Positions 49,197 to 61,095 of a stretch of DNA of 64,000 nucleotides are shown piece by piece. The stretch is from Oncomelania hupensis (Eukaryota > Mollusca > Gastropoda > Littorinimorpha > Pomatiopsidae), in contig CM072513.1 of assembly GCA_036898135.1 (NCBI GenBank), positions 87,830,340-87,894,339 on the forward strand, in the 5' to 3' direction. The notes under the pieces are model-generated. The model did no database searches. It saw only the letters and a program-made list of their open reading frames with translations, and was not told the DNA's origin. Position 1 is the stretch's first letter, and every line of letters starts with the position of its first letter. Both the position numbers and the translations under genes were made by a program.

Positions 49197-49535
49197 TAAA
49201 TAACCCCAAAACAAATATTTTGGGGTCCATCCACCCGTGCAAACTTGCAAGTGGTATAATTTCTCTGAACGTATTTCATATATTGCAACAACACTTGGTA
49301 GGGCAGAGTAAACCCAGAAGACCTCAAGAATTAGTGACCTCACGTCGAGTTCACAGTCGAAAAATGAGAATTTGTCTCAAAATTTAACTTGTTTCTAAGT
49401 TGCTTATATTATTGAACTTATGATTCTTTGATGCATGTAAGACATCGACACATGCCAGGCAAATTTGGTCCACTTTGCTCCAAGGTCAAGGTCACTAAAA
49501 CTGTCCCAAGTCAGTTCATATGGGTACTTTGCAGT
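49197..49535 (+). repeat. AAGGTCA-family repeat, right part
   Basis: Contains CCAAGGTCAAGGTCAC (about 49480-49495) and the surrounding block shared with 23880-23990. Continuation of 35150-35382 across element C. Confidence 0.6.
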
Positions 49536-49548
49536 TAGTCATTGTTTA

Positions 49549-50560
49549 TAGGGTCCAGCGGACTGCAAAGAGCCGAATCAGGACCACAAGTTGGTTGAAA
49601 GAGGACTCGCACCCCCTCTGCATAAGAAATCTGCTGAAACTACCTAAATGTAATTATGTTAGTTATTCATTGCTTACAGTTTTCAGCGGACTGCAAAGAG
49701 CCGAATCAGGACCACAACTTCGCTGAAAGGGGACTCGCCCCTGATCCGCATAAAAGATCTGCTGAAACAACCCTAGTCGTAACACTAAGGCACTCCACCA
49801 GCCGTTCAGTTTACAATGAAGACATCCCACGCAGGGGACGCTGAGGCTTACTCTTTAATTTATTGAACCCCCATTTAGAACAAAAAAAAAAAAGAATACT
49901 AACATCATTACAAAATATCGACAAAACACATACATATAAAATGCCTACATTGCCAAATATCATGGAAGCCCCAGTGACCATTTGGCAGAAAACGTCCAAT
50001 ATTTCCAAGCTGATCCAACAGACCTCACACACAAATGAGGTGTTTTGTCCCGGAAGAGTTTTCAAGAAAAAAGGTAGGTGACTGGTCTAGCGAAGAAGAT
50101 AGTACAGTAGATTGAAAAGAACAGAGTAGGAGTGAGAAAGAACACAGGAGAAAGACGGCGACAGTGGGAATTAAAAGCACTAGATTTTCAGAAAGTGGGG
50201 ATACTATTTATACTGAAACCCCCGGCACCCTCACTGGGGGAAACTACCTTTATGGACCCAGGTAGTCACTTTACAATAAAGGCATCCCATGAAGGGGACG
50301 CCGAGGCTTTACTATAAATGTATCGAACCCATATTTACTAGAAGTAAAATAAAATATAAACATCACTATCAAATATTAACAAAACACATACATATACAAT
50401 GCCTACATCACTAAATACCATAGAAAGCCCTAGTGACCATTCGGAAAATAGCATCCAATATCCCCAAGCTGACCCAAATGAGGAGTTTTGGAAGAGTTTT
50501 CAAGAAAAAAGGTAGGCGACTGATCTAGCAAAAAAGATACAAATGAGAATGACAAACAGT
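49549..50560 (-). mobile_element. GGTCCAGCGGAC retroposon, three adjoining partial copies
   Basis: Segment starts at about 49549 (short head only), 49675 (nearly full, to about 50240) and 50262 (body only). All share ATGCCTACAT, CAAGCTGAYCCAA and GAAGAGTTTTCAAGAAAAAA with the copies at 14345, 51754 and 63645. Clustering suggests repeated insertion or tandem duplication. 50600-51450 holds no recognisable gene. Confidence 0.65.
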
Positions 50561-51453
50561 GGGAGTTTAATTCACTAAATGTCCAAAGGCATACGCTGTT
50601 TCTAGTGTTTTTTTTAAATTATTTATTTATATGAAGAGATGAAAATTAAATCCTTTTCAAGTAAAACCATAGACAGAATTAAACATTTCAAAGAATACAT
50701 TTTTTTGTTCATACGTGCATGGTTTATGTGGGTTAACATTTCATTATTCAACCACTTTGCAATAAATCAACATTTACACTCTGAACGTTTGGTATGGATG
50801 AAACACTAATTCTGAAGGAGTACACCAACATTCAAAGCAATGGAAGCAATTTTGAATATGTTTTTTATAGTTTTATTTCATAAGTTTTTAGTGAAATTAA
50901 CCCAGAGGACAAAGGACGAAACACACTAATGACTAAACCTAAAGAAAAAAACACATTCAAACTAAATTCATAGAAATAGTTATACGTAATATGAACACTT
51001 TGGCAAAACTTTGCTTGCCATGGTGAATGAACACAATGGAGGTGAAATACTGTTTATATTTAGAACACACCATTTTCAAAGTTACATTTTGTGAACGGTG
51101 AAGGCACAAATTATTGTCATAATGGACATGGACTTTCAATACAATTAAACTTTGGAGATTCAATAAAATTAAACCATTTCGATAATGGACAATAACATCT
51201 TATAAAAATTAATATCCCAGTACAGAGTGGGTATAGCAATCGCATACTGCACCAACATGAGCAAACATTGTGAGAACCAGCACCTCGAATCACTATATCT
51301 TGTGAGATGCATGTGCATTATACTTATACATTCTTCCATTATTTTATCATATTGTCCCTACTTCGAGTTCATTACAATAGACAAAGCTTGGAAATACAAG
51401 GGGAAAGCACTTTGACCTGCTTGCTCGCATGTTGGGCCCAGAGTTGTCTAAAG

Positions 51454-51693
51454 TTAGGTGAACATTATTTGCAAATGAACAGTTTCTCGCCTACAATTTC
51501 TGCTCTGTCCTCCATCAAACCTTCCGGATTCAACGTAAAGGTTGATTTCAGCTGCAATCCTGGCTAGCTCTGCTTGTTCGTCCTTGCACTGCCCTGCAAC
51601 CACCACCCCCCTTTCCCAAAGACGAGATTGCAGTTCAGGGTAGCTTAACATAGTGTTCTGAGACCAGATGTCCACCTGGACAAGTCTAGGTAA
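51454..51693 (-). CDS. Candidate terminal exon of the Ser/Thr-Pro-rich gene
   Basis: Preceded on - by a good acceptor (TTGTTTTGTGTTTAG), starting in phase 0, which matches the phase-0 end of the exon at 57665. The frame encodes VDIWSQNTMLSYPELQSRLW, then a hydrophilic helix (DEQAELARIAAEINLYVESG) and a stop. Its linkage to the upstream exons, 6 kb away, is an inference; it may belong to another gene. No family recognised. Confidence 0.35.
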   Translation of the reverse strand, partial: LPRLVQVDIWSQNTMLSYPELQSRLWERGVVVAGQCKDEQAELARIAAEINLYVESGRFDGGQSRNCRRETVHLQIMFT

Positions 51694-51753
51694 CTAAACA
51701 CAAAACAAAAAGACTAGTTACCTCCCATTTCCGAATAAGGCCTTTTCCACGTT

Positions 51754-52318
51754 ACATTACATTACATTATTATTGCTTTAGGTCCAGCGGACTCTTCCGA
51801 GCCAAATCAGGACCGGACAACCCCCGATCCGCATAAAAGATCTGCTGAAACAACCCTAGTGGTAAAACCGAAAGCTCTCCACCAGCCAGTCACTTTAAAA
51901 TAAAGACATCCCACGCAGCGGACGGATGAGGCTTCACCCCAACTTATCGAACCCCCGTACAAAAACAAAATTGAATACAAACATCATTATAAATTATCAA
52001 CAAAACACATACATATAAAATGCTAAATAATAACATCATAGGAAGCCCTAGTGACCACCTGGCAGAAAGCGTCCAATATTCCCAAGCTGATCCAACAGAC
52101 CTCATACACAAACAAGGAGTCTTGTCCCGGAAGAGTTTTCAAGAAAAAAGGTAGGAGACTGGTCTAGCGAAGAAGACGATAGTATAGCAGATTGATAGAA
52201 CAGAGCAGGAATGAAAAAGAGCAAATGAAAAAGACAGCGACTGTGGGAATTTAAAGCACTACATTTCCAGAAAGTGGGGATACTATTTATACTGAAACCC
52301 CCGGCACCCAATGGGGGT
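51754..52318 (-). mobile_element. GGTCCAGCGGAC retroposon with 14-bp target duplication
   Basis: Flanked by perfect copies of GCCTTTTCCACGTT (51740-51753 and 52319-52332). One end is a simple repeat (ACATT)n next to TTTAGGTCCAGCGG; the other is the hairpin ACCCCCGGCACC...GGGGGT. Long target duplication and simple-repeat end indicate target-primed retroposition with the 3' end on the left, so the element reads on -. A TATAAATAG motif lies near the 5' end on -. 565 bp, no ORF. Confidence 0.82.
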
Positions 52319-52332
52319 GCCTTTTCCACGTT

Positions 52333-54750
52333 GTGTCTTAGGACGTAAAACATGTTTACTACTAATCATTACAATTCAAATCAATCAGAAATCTTTTAAA
52401 TATACTTCTTTACAAATCAGAAACCATTTAAAAATACCACATTGGTTGGTCTTCGACTCGTAATCTTGTCTTATCTACTGGTTGCAAAAATCTTTTTACT
52501 AGACTTCATTACAAATCAGGCATCATTTAAACATTCCGTGCTGGTCCTAAGACTTAAAATCCCAAGTCCTATGCAATCCGTTGGTTCTGTTTTTGTCCAA
52601 CAATATAATGTATGTGTATTTCAAGTCAGACAAAGAGATTTTTAAAAAAGTTGTTCGGGTAGGAAATGCTTCACTGTTCAAAATTCAAAGCACAGCATCA
52701 TGATGAACAATCACTTTTCAAAAACATTGTCAAGGGATGTAACTGTACAACTAACATCTTGTTTACATTTAAGATTATCTTGATTTATCTTCATACATTA
52801 CAACAGCATCACACTGCCTTCATCAGCTAACCAAAGATAACGTTGAAACACTTTAATTAAAATGATTCTCGGACAATTAAAAAAAAAAACTTCTTTTACT
52901 ATTGAACCATGTCTAATTTTAACTCTATTATTCAAAGACAACAAAAATATCAAATATTATTGAACCAAAATCTTATTATTTCCCCCCTCCAATTATAATT
53001 TATATATATTAACAACCCATGTATATATTTCTCCTGAATTGTTTGCGAAATGTCGTGTATTGGGCATGCATGCACCACAAAGTAGTTGCGGTTAGCATGT
53101 TTAACATTAATAGATCTCTTGCAAGCTAATGTAGTTCCTGTTAGCATGTTTAACATGACTAGATCTACCATGCAGGCTAATGTGCTGGACAATTGAAAAA
53201 TCTATAAACACACACAAGTTTGGGTCGAACAAACATGACCCAAGGAGACGGGAGTGAAATTCCTCGACTGCACCTTTGAATATAATTCTTATTAGTTGCT
53301 GTCGTCTGTGGAATGAGGGAATGATGTGAGTGACCTCCCCTTCTCTGCTACCAGCGATTTGCATTTGTGGGTTTGTGCCATAGAGACATATGGCCATTTC
53401 GCAGTTTTCTCAGCTTGTCAGTGTATTAGCTGGCCTTGCTGAAAATGGATTTTCCAAACTCTTGGTGACCTATAAGGTTTTCTGTACATTTGCGCCTATA
53501 TCCTGTAAGGATTTCAAGTTTATTGCAATAAATTGGGTTATGAATTTGAAAAAAATGCAAAAAATTTATTTATTGTCACATTGACTTCATATTTTAGGAT
53601 ATGTTTACAAAATGGTTATTCTATGTACCCAAAGAACCATTTTGACTTTAGTACTATTTTTACCTGTTGGAATCTTGTAATTCATAACAACGGGTATTTT
53701 ATGGACTATGTTAATAAAACAACAAGACAGTGTGGATTGCATGTGAATGTGTGTACAGTCAACACAGACAAGAAAACTCACTCTGGTTGTCTACACTAAG
53801 TCCTTGTGCTCTTTCAGCAATAAGCTGACCGATAAGGTTACCAAACTCACTATTACTGTTGGAGCTATCCCCTGCCATCATGGCCGAAAATTTTGCAAAC
53901 TCAAACCTCAAACAAAATCGTTAAAAAAGTTCACAAAACCACGTCAAACTTGCAAAAACGATAGCGGAAAACACACGTGAACCTTTCCGGAAGTTGACTA
54001 AACCTTCTCTCACGCACTGGAGAGTTCCTATTTCCTGTGATTTCATGACTAAAAGATGCAATAACGAGGCGCGCATTACCGCGCTTCAGGATTACGGGCC
54101 AGGCGCGCATTAACGCATTAAAAACATCCTCACGTGAAAAAAACATACCCAATTTGACTAGCTGGCAACCGAGATGGGGAGAAACCTAACTGTGTGAAAG
54201 CCAATTCATGGCCTGAAATAGTTTTTAACCCAATGACACTCAGGCTAGTTTTGACCTTCCCCTTATTTAGTTCTCAAGGCAGGGGAAAGAACTCCGAAAA
54301 AAATGTTCATGCCACGCTTAGGGAAAAAAACAAGTAAAAATACAAAGTGATGATGTTCACCTGTTTTAACGTGATGAAAAATACCACCAAATGTTTCATT
54401 TTCACTCTTTGTGTTTAAAATGTGTGAGGTTGGTACAGAAAATGCACACAAAAAATACAAAGACAACAGTTTCATGTTTTCACATATCTCTGGATTATAA
54501 CTCCTTTTGGGGATGGGAGGGAGGAATGATGGAGAGGGAAGGGGAGGGGGGGGAGGGAAGCTACTATTCAGCACAGAGTTCACAAAACAAGCTGTTATTA
54601 AAAATACAAGGTATGCTGACCTTAACGGAAATAAAATTACCAAAACGGAAGAAGCAAAAAAGAGGAAGAAACAGTGCAATAAAAATGTAACTGGAAAAAC
54701 TAGTTTAAAAAAAAAAATATATCAGTAGCCTACTTGTCTTCTTCGTTTAG
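52333..54750. other. Sparse region without recognisable gene
   Basis: AT-rich sequence. One diverged tandem pair of about 55 bp (GTTAGCATGTTTAACAT) lies at about 53092-53182. Nothing else identified. Confidence 0.6.
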
Positions 54751-54752
54751 AG

Positions 54753-55018
54753 GAAAAGACAAATGAAGAAAACGGGTTGGACTACTGATAGTTAAAAGAA
54801 ACAGAAAGTAGAAACAAACTGTACAGTGTTAGCAACTTTGGTGTCCTCTTTACCCATTTGGACATTGACTTACGAGTTCCTATAAACAATGACTAATTAA
54901 GTCAACATCCGAATGTGTAAAGAAGACACCAAAGTTGCTAACACTGTACAGTTTGCTTCTTCTTTCCGTTTCTTTTAACTATTAGTAGGCCTACCTTTCT
55001 TCCTCATTTGTCTTTTCA
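54753..55018. mobile_element. Long foldback MITE
   Basis: Arms of about 120 bp (54753-54872 and 54898-55018) are imperfect inverted copies, best over TGTACAGTGTTAGCAACTTT...; the loop is about 25 nt. No target duplication was identified. 55020-56170 holds no recognisable gene. Confidence 0.75.
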
Positions 55019-56384
55019 TCTTGCTTTTGCTGGGAACAGCAACAGTTGGCAACTCCTGATCTGAATCACTCTCTACTCAACTCTAAGAATTGACCGACAG
55101 GTCATCTATCAGTCGGTTCTGCGAGTTGTTTTGATCATCAAAACCAAGGCGATTTAGGGTTACTGTTAAATCCAAGTCAATATCAGTCGCCTCTCCTTTC
55201 GCTATTTTTTTCTAGTGTGAAGCCCATAAAGTCATTGTCATCGTTGCTTTCACCGATAATCGAACACCATATCTTCCTCCTCCATCTTTGTGACATTAAA
55301 ATTTGGACCAAACATTTTCTGGTTTTAAAAAAATCACCATGAAAAGACTATCACCTATTCTAACATGTAGATCTAGCGAAAAACTAAACAGGAAACAAAT
55401 TTTTTTGCAATAAATTGTAAAGCGATGCATTGTGGTTGACGGTTGCTAGACAGTTACGACGTGGTACACTAGTTCGGGGGACTGAACAGGCGTTGCCAGG
55501 AAACAAAGGCACCGAGCTCGTGGGTCTGAATGGCCTTGCAAGTGGCAAAAGGTTAAATCTAGGGTTGCAGTTGAACAAGGGAGACAACAACCAAAAAAAT
55601 CTAATCCGTCCAACAGACAATGCCATAGGCGCACTACAATACAATACAAGATTATTGATTTAGGTCCAGCATAGGCGCACTGCGTAGCTGACAATCTCTG
55701 AGGCTTACACAGACCTCTCCATCAGCCTCTGCAGTCAGTGACACTGACAGGATCTGAGGTTTAGCTGCAATCCTGATGTAGTCCAATGTTGTTACCTAAT
55801 GAGAAGTACGCGAAGCCATCTAGAATAGACAGCACAGCCCAGATGAACAGTTGTCAACGATGCACTACTCATTCTTTCCAAGGTTTTACAAATTGTGGCA
55901 CAAGACCGGAAAACTCATACTTTGCAAGGTTAGGACCTATTTTACGAGACAAGAGCATGAGACCAGAACAGATGGCAGTAAGGCGGTCATGGTTCACAAC
56001 AGACACGCAGACAGTGCAGCAGAGACTCGCCAAGCTACGACTATGGCTATATTCACTTGCAAATTAATTTGTTGTATAAATAAATAGAATTGCCAGGCAG
56101 CAGTCCAGTTTATAGTCTGGTGTAGTAATAAATAGTTGCATAATATCTGGGTTGATACACAGGGGTGGTAACCAAGTAGAGTGGATCCGCGATAGCAAAA
56201 AGAAAAGTAGATCACACACAGCCCTTTGTATTATAAACAGGAAGGGCGAGGGCAGACCTTGTCTTTGGGGAAAGGGATCAGACGTTCAAAACAATTTATT
56301 CTCAAACATTGTAAGAACGCACTTGTAACCTTCCCTTAAATTGAAACGATATAGGTCTATGATAAGGTGAAAAGTTCCGCGTAT

Positions 56385-56690
56385 AATCCTATCCTATCCT
56401 GTCCCGTAACCCGGAGGTCGTAGGGGCACCACAGATGATCGTTTAACCAGCATACTCCATCTTTCTCTGTCCTCAGCAGCCCTGATGGCTTCGCTCAGTG
56501 TCAAACCAGTCCATTCTCGAATGTTGTCCTCCCACCTCTTTTCGGTCTCCCTCTTCTTCTACCTCCTCGAACTGTGCCTTGCAGAATGATCTTTGCAAGG
56601 CCTGATGATCTGGTGACGTGGCCATACCATTGGAGTTTCCGTTTCTTCACCACTGTGAGCAGGTCATCGTGTTGTCCAATGGCTTGTCTA
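56385..56690 (-). pseudogene. RTE-like LINE 3' end
   Basis: Matches the family at 1495 and 19452: TCCTATCCTATCC tail on +, then the inverse of the [17 protein letters not shown] and VKKRKL coding blocks. Inserted within the foldback element. Confidence 0.75.
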
Positions 56691-56836
56691 CTATAAATAT
56701 AAGTATAATAAAATAGGCCTATATAAAAAATTTTCCCAGTTATAGGGTCCGTATTTTTCGATGTAACTGAAGATAGGTTCTTTGGTACGCGATTTGGGAA
56801 TTAACCGTTTGAGTGGCCGATTGGTTTGGCCAAAGA

Positions 56837-56998
56837 CAGTCTATCTTACCCTTCTATCTATGATAGCTGGGCTGTATTCTACTACTGCTACAGTCTATCT
56901 TACCCTTCTATCTATGATAGCTGGTCTGAATTCTACTACTGCTACAGTCTATCTTACCTTTCTATCTATGATACCTGGGCTGTATTCTACTACTGCTA
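56837..56998. repeat. 54-bp tandem triplicate
   Basis: Three copies of a 54-bp unit starting CAGTCTATCTTACC, with few differences. Confidence 0.95.
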
Positions 56999-57379
56999 TG
57001 CTGTCGAGGATCCCCTCTCTTTTTGCTATCGCAGATTCATTCTATTTGGTTAATGCCCCCCCATGTTAGTGAGAGATTGCAGATTTTCTCAAGTTCGACG
57101 ATACTGGATTCACTTGAAGTAACGGCATATGGACATGCTGGGTGAAACCTATAACAAATGCAGAAAAAAACAAAAAACAAGATTTATGTTTGTGAACACA
57201 TTACAAAAAACAAAGAATTTGGGGAAAGGGGGTGGGGGGAGGGGGAGAGAAAAAGGGGGAGGTGTGGCAGCACAATTTTAAAAAAACACACAAAAAAACA
57301 AACCAATAAGACCATTCAAAGTAACAAATGATGCAGAATGGAAAATAAATCATTTTCTTCCAGCGCAGCCAAGCAACAT

Positions 57380-57625
57380 AAAACTAATGCAAGTTCACGT
57401 AAGGGTGGTTGAACAAAAACTCCCCATTTTAAATGTCTGAAAACGTTTGACTTTGTATATAGCCTTGGCATTTGCATCAAACAAAATGCATTGTGGTCTT
57501 TACAGTGGTAGAACTTCATCTCACAGTGACGATGATAGCAGCCCATAATGGCTCATCACCTGACATTGCGTGAACCAGCTCAACTGACATAAGGCCACCC
57601 ATTATGGGCTGCTCTTATCATTCGC
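57380..57625. repeat. Dispersed repeat, uninterrupted counterpart of the hAT 1/2 target
   Basis: AACTTCATCTCACAGTGACG and AGCCCATAATGG-CATCACCTGACA match the flanks of the two hAT elements at 25003-25770 and 26985-27050. CAGCCCATAATGG and CCATTATGGGCTG form an inverted pair at 57539-57614. Confidence 0.6.
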
Positions 57626-57664
57626 CAAACAAGTCCAGAAAGTAGAATGAGAAAATCAACTTAC

Positions 57665-59076
57665 CTTTGCTAGCGATAGTGGCGTGCTGGTGGATCTTCT
57701 TTGTGGCGTGCTAGGGGAGGCTGCATCTCTCTCACCGTCCGCCTTTTTCCCTGAAGATCGCAGCGTAGGACCCTCTGTCCTCGGCCTCTTGGGAGGCGTT
57801 GACTCTTGTTCCTCCTTACGAACTATGGCGCTGCTTTTCCTTTTCTGAGGCATAATGGAACAATTCGTTTCGGAGTCTTTCCTCCCTTTGTGCTTGGGAG
57901 TAGCGCTTTCTTCATTCTTCTGCTTGGAAATGCTTTCCCCTCTGCTGGCTCTAGTCTTGCTGGGGGAGGAGTCCGAGTGATACACTAACTTGCGGTTGGT
58001 AGCTGGACTGATCTTGGAAGGCTTCCATTCAGAGGCAGGAGCTGGCGAAACGGCTTTTAACAAACGGTAACTGGTCAACCAATCCACTTTCTTGGTCTCT
58101 GCAAGTGGTGGGGTCGGGTGTGGCTTTCTAGGCGGGTCCAGGACACTGTTGGGAAGGTTGGCCGTTGGAGAGCTGAAGTCCAGCCTGGCGAAGAGCTGTC
58201 CCACTCTTTTTCGAGGACTTCGTCTAGGACTGAGCACATTCATAGGACTTTTCACACCACCACCAGGACTTTTCGCAGCACTGGTGAGGGGAGAATTCTG
58301 GGACGAGGTGCCCGGTCTCGCCCTTCTGGTCGGAGAGGAGAAACAGGTTAGGTTTCGTTTGGTTAGCTCCAGTCTTTCAGGGCTGTTCGTGTCGATCGTT
58401 CCCAAACACATTCTATCAGCCAGGTGGGAATCCGTTTCAGAGTCCGAGGCAAACAGTTTGGGGTCATCAGCAGATGCCAGTTTGTATGCACTGAATGGCA
58501 AATTGAGAGGAGAAGCATTGTGTTTAGAGCGAGGAGAGTAGACAGCAGTACCGTCAGGAGTGTTGGGGCACAACAGCCTTCGCGGTGAGCATCTCTTCTG
58601 TAGAACGTTCTCACTTTCATAATCTAGAAAAGCTTCCTTCACCTTATTTTTACCAGGAGAAGCGCCATCTCCGGGTCTCTTTTTTGTGGCCATAACGTCA
58701 TTCGATTTAATTTTGGAGAGAGTAGCTTCCTTGGGTCCAGTTTTCGTGGGCGTTGCATCCCCGGTTTTGTTTTTTGTGGGCGTATCAGCCTGTCCCTGGC
58801 TCATGAAAAGACAGCGAGGCGAGGATGGGGAGGCTGAGGCAGGGGACGCCGCATCAGGTTGAACGCTTGGTGACCGTCGTGGGGATTGGAACAGAGAGCG
58901 GAACACCACGTTCCGGCCTGTGGGCCGCAACCGTTCAGGGAGGGGGGAACTGTTTTGGTTGACCAGGACCTGACTCAACGGCAGCTCCGCCATGCTTTGG
59001 GGGTTGATGTCCAAGTTTCGCCATGGAAACTCATCCTGCATAATCTCCACCTGGGCCTGGCGCATGCATATCTTGC
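57665..59076 (-). CDS. Large internal exon of a Ser/Thr-Pro-rich nuclear-type protein
   Basis: 1412-nt exon: acceptor TTTCATGTGCAG and donor GTAAGT are both strong. The open frame (about 470 codons) starts KICMRQAQVEIMQDEFPWRN and is then low in complexity, with dozens of SP/TP sites, SPRR/SPRKR and KRPRT basic motifs and Lys-rich linkers, as in cell-cycle-regulated chromatin or replication proteins with CDK sites. No catalytic domain is visible and I do not recognise the family. Ends in phase 0. Joins the exon at 59218 in phase (1+2). Codons and composition look like a real host gene. Confidence 0.82.
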
Positions 59077-59217
59077 CTGCACATGAAAATACAATTCAAT
59101 GCTTTTGATTTTTCTTACACATACAAAATAACAAAAATAGTAATTTAAAACTTAAATATAGCCACAATAAAACTGAACTCAAATTGCATAATACAGGGAT
59201 TGAACTGTAACACACAC

Positions 59218-59369
59218 CCAAAATGTAGAACTTGGTGCACTGCCAGGAATTCAACATGTCCTCAATAAAGGTTTTACAATAATCTTTTAAGCCACAGAGC
59301 AAAGAGGCATTGGGGGATCTCTCTTTTCCTAGGGTCAGCTTCATGAGGGCTGTGCTCAACTCTTCTTTG
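59218..59369 (-). CDS. Upstream exon of the Ser/Thr-Pro-rich gene
   Basis: Encodes LGKERSPNASLLCGLKDYCK and TFIEDMLNSWQCTKFY and ends with a GTGTGT donor leaving one base; the next exon supplies two, giving a continuous frame. The acceptor CTGCAG lies within the target duplication of hAT element 3, which sits directly upstream. Not recognised by family. Further upstream exons were not found in the window. Confidence 0.65.
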
Positions 59370-59372
59370 CTG

Positions 59373-60730
59373 CAGACCTGCTTACCTCAACATTTTTTTG
59401 TCAGTACTCCAGGCACTTCAAAACCAGATTTTGGAAATCATGACCGGATTTTGACTTTCGGTATTTATATAAACTGTCGTTATTTTACGTGAACCAAAAT
59501 AATGATAATAAATAAATAAAAATATAGAACTGTGTAAACTTATTGTCATTATTCATCTTAATTTGCTCTTAGCTAAATTTTCATATATTATTACACACGT
59601 AAAATAAATCAAAAAACGGTACACTGTTCAATAAATTTATTGTTTAAAAATTAGGGTGCTTAATTGAAAAACAATGCAAAAGTGTTAGGCCACCACATCA
59701 ACATAATATGTGATAATGATCTACTTGTATTTAAAAAAAAAACATGCATGTATGCACTTTTCAGTTGCTGCAGTTCTTTTTTGGTGAAAGAGCTTTCAGG
59801 TCTGAACATACCTACCATCAGTGAGTCAACAGCATCTTTGCCCATACTGGACCTACTGTCAGTGGACGTTTTACGTACGCAACTAAACACCCTCTCACAA
59901 GCAGCACTGTTGTGTGGGATGGTGCAGAGTCCCAGCATGAACTGGCACAGTTGCAAAAGCTAAGGGTGTTTTTGCTGACCTACACCCAAAATTCGTCCAC
60001 CTGCATAGCTGGGCCCACCAATCCCTTGACATCAGTTGACTGATACTCGGAGAATTGCTCCTGATTTGTTCACATGTTGTATTTGGTGGAAAGAGTGCAG
60101 GGAATCGCTTCACAAAAAAGCGTAGATCTTGGGAAGATGCAGTCAACTGAACTGAAGGACATATGATTCTGCAGTGCTGGAGCAAAGGGTCAGTGAGGGG
60201 CAGTTTCAGGAGAAGATAGCTGCAAGTTTCCTCGAAGTATGCACGCACTGAAGCATAGAACTTTGCAATACGTTCAGATTTTAGGTTGTAGTCTTTGGGA
60301 CTGTCAAGCATTTTCCTTGCCTGATCACCAACCAGCAGGTCTTCATCAGCTACCAAACAAGGCCAATTTTTTTTAATAAGAAACCAGAAATGTCTGTTTT
60401 CGTTTCACACAAACACGCTTGGATGAACTCGTCACCTCAACATCTGAATCATCATCTGTTGTTTCATGAATTCTTTTCTCCATGACAATTAAATATTTGC
60501 AGAGTATACACTTGAAAAACACAATGCTATCCAATGAGTTATAGTTTTCTGGCGCAATTTGTTTAGCTTCCGCTTCCGGTTAAGTGTAGTTTTTACCAAA
60601 ATTTTAAAAAAAATAAAAAAATAAATTTTTGTGGTCGATTTTCGTATTTTTTAAAAAGAGATTGTAACAGCGTACTCGAGGTCAAAATATCGGGACAATA
60701 CGGCGAAATACGGACGGGTAAGCAGGTCTG
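59373..60730 (-). mobile_element. hAT element 3, degraded
   Basis: Terminal repeats CAGACCTGCTTACC and GGTAAGCAGGTCTG, with TTTGCTG directly repeated at 59366-59372 and 60731-60737. It holds a frameshifted transposase on -. Inserted at a splice acceptor of the neighbouring gene. Confidence 0.8.
59660..60356 (-). pseudogene. hAT transposase, C-terminal half with frameshift
   Basis: Two overlapping frames. The upstream one (59895-60356) holds the helical region before the dimerisation domain. The downstream one (59660-59956) reads LGLCTIPHNSAACERVFSCV and RKTSTDSRSSMG, the hATC signature. The N-terminal finger and catalytic core are missing. Dead. Confidence 0.8.
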
Positions 60731-60959
60731 TTTGCTGTCTATTACGTATTTGTTCCAGAGAGGGGGACAAAAAATTTGTGTTGAACATTAGTAGGTGTCT
60801 CGCCAAGATAGGCTACTCTGACTTGAGAGTTATGTGCCTTTTATCTCAGTAAACATCACCGATTTGTGTTTGCGTGTCTTCATTCTTTGCAAAAAAAACG
60901 TCAAGCATACACAGGCAGACATGAGATTCCGAAAAGTTGAAAAAGTCTTAAATGTTGGC

Positions 60960-61010
60960 AGGGGTCTGGGGGCCGCCGTAGGCCCCCAGTGGGGTCCAAA
61001 GGCAATGTCA
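60960..61010. repeat. GC-rich hairpin repeat
   Basis: GGGGGCCGCCGTAGGCCCCC forms a strong hairpin in an otherwise AT-rich region. Confidence 0.6.
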
Positions 61011-61035
61011 ACTTCTCCCAAATGCAGTAACAAAA

Positions 61036-61040
61036 AATAA

Positions 61041-61094
<54 letters not shown>
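61036..61094. repeat. (AAT)n microsatellite
   Basis: Pure AAT run; it truncates the ORF on its right. Confidence 0.95.

Positions 61095-61095
<1 letters not shown>

Larger units (their letters stand above)
56171..57050. mobile_element. Large member of the ACCAAG foldback family
   Basis: Ends ACCAAGTAGAGTGGATCC and, inverted, ACCAAATAGAATGAATC, both continuing GCGATAGCAAAAAG. It carries an RTE-like LINE fragment (56385-56690) and a 54-bp triplicate (56837-56998) between its ends. Flanked by TA on both sides. Confidence 0.6.

Noticed and set aside
55384..56087. Several 70-90 codon frames on both strands
   Set aside because: No splice context, domain or repeated conservation; consistent with chance.
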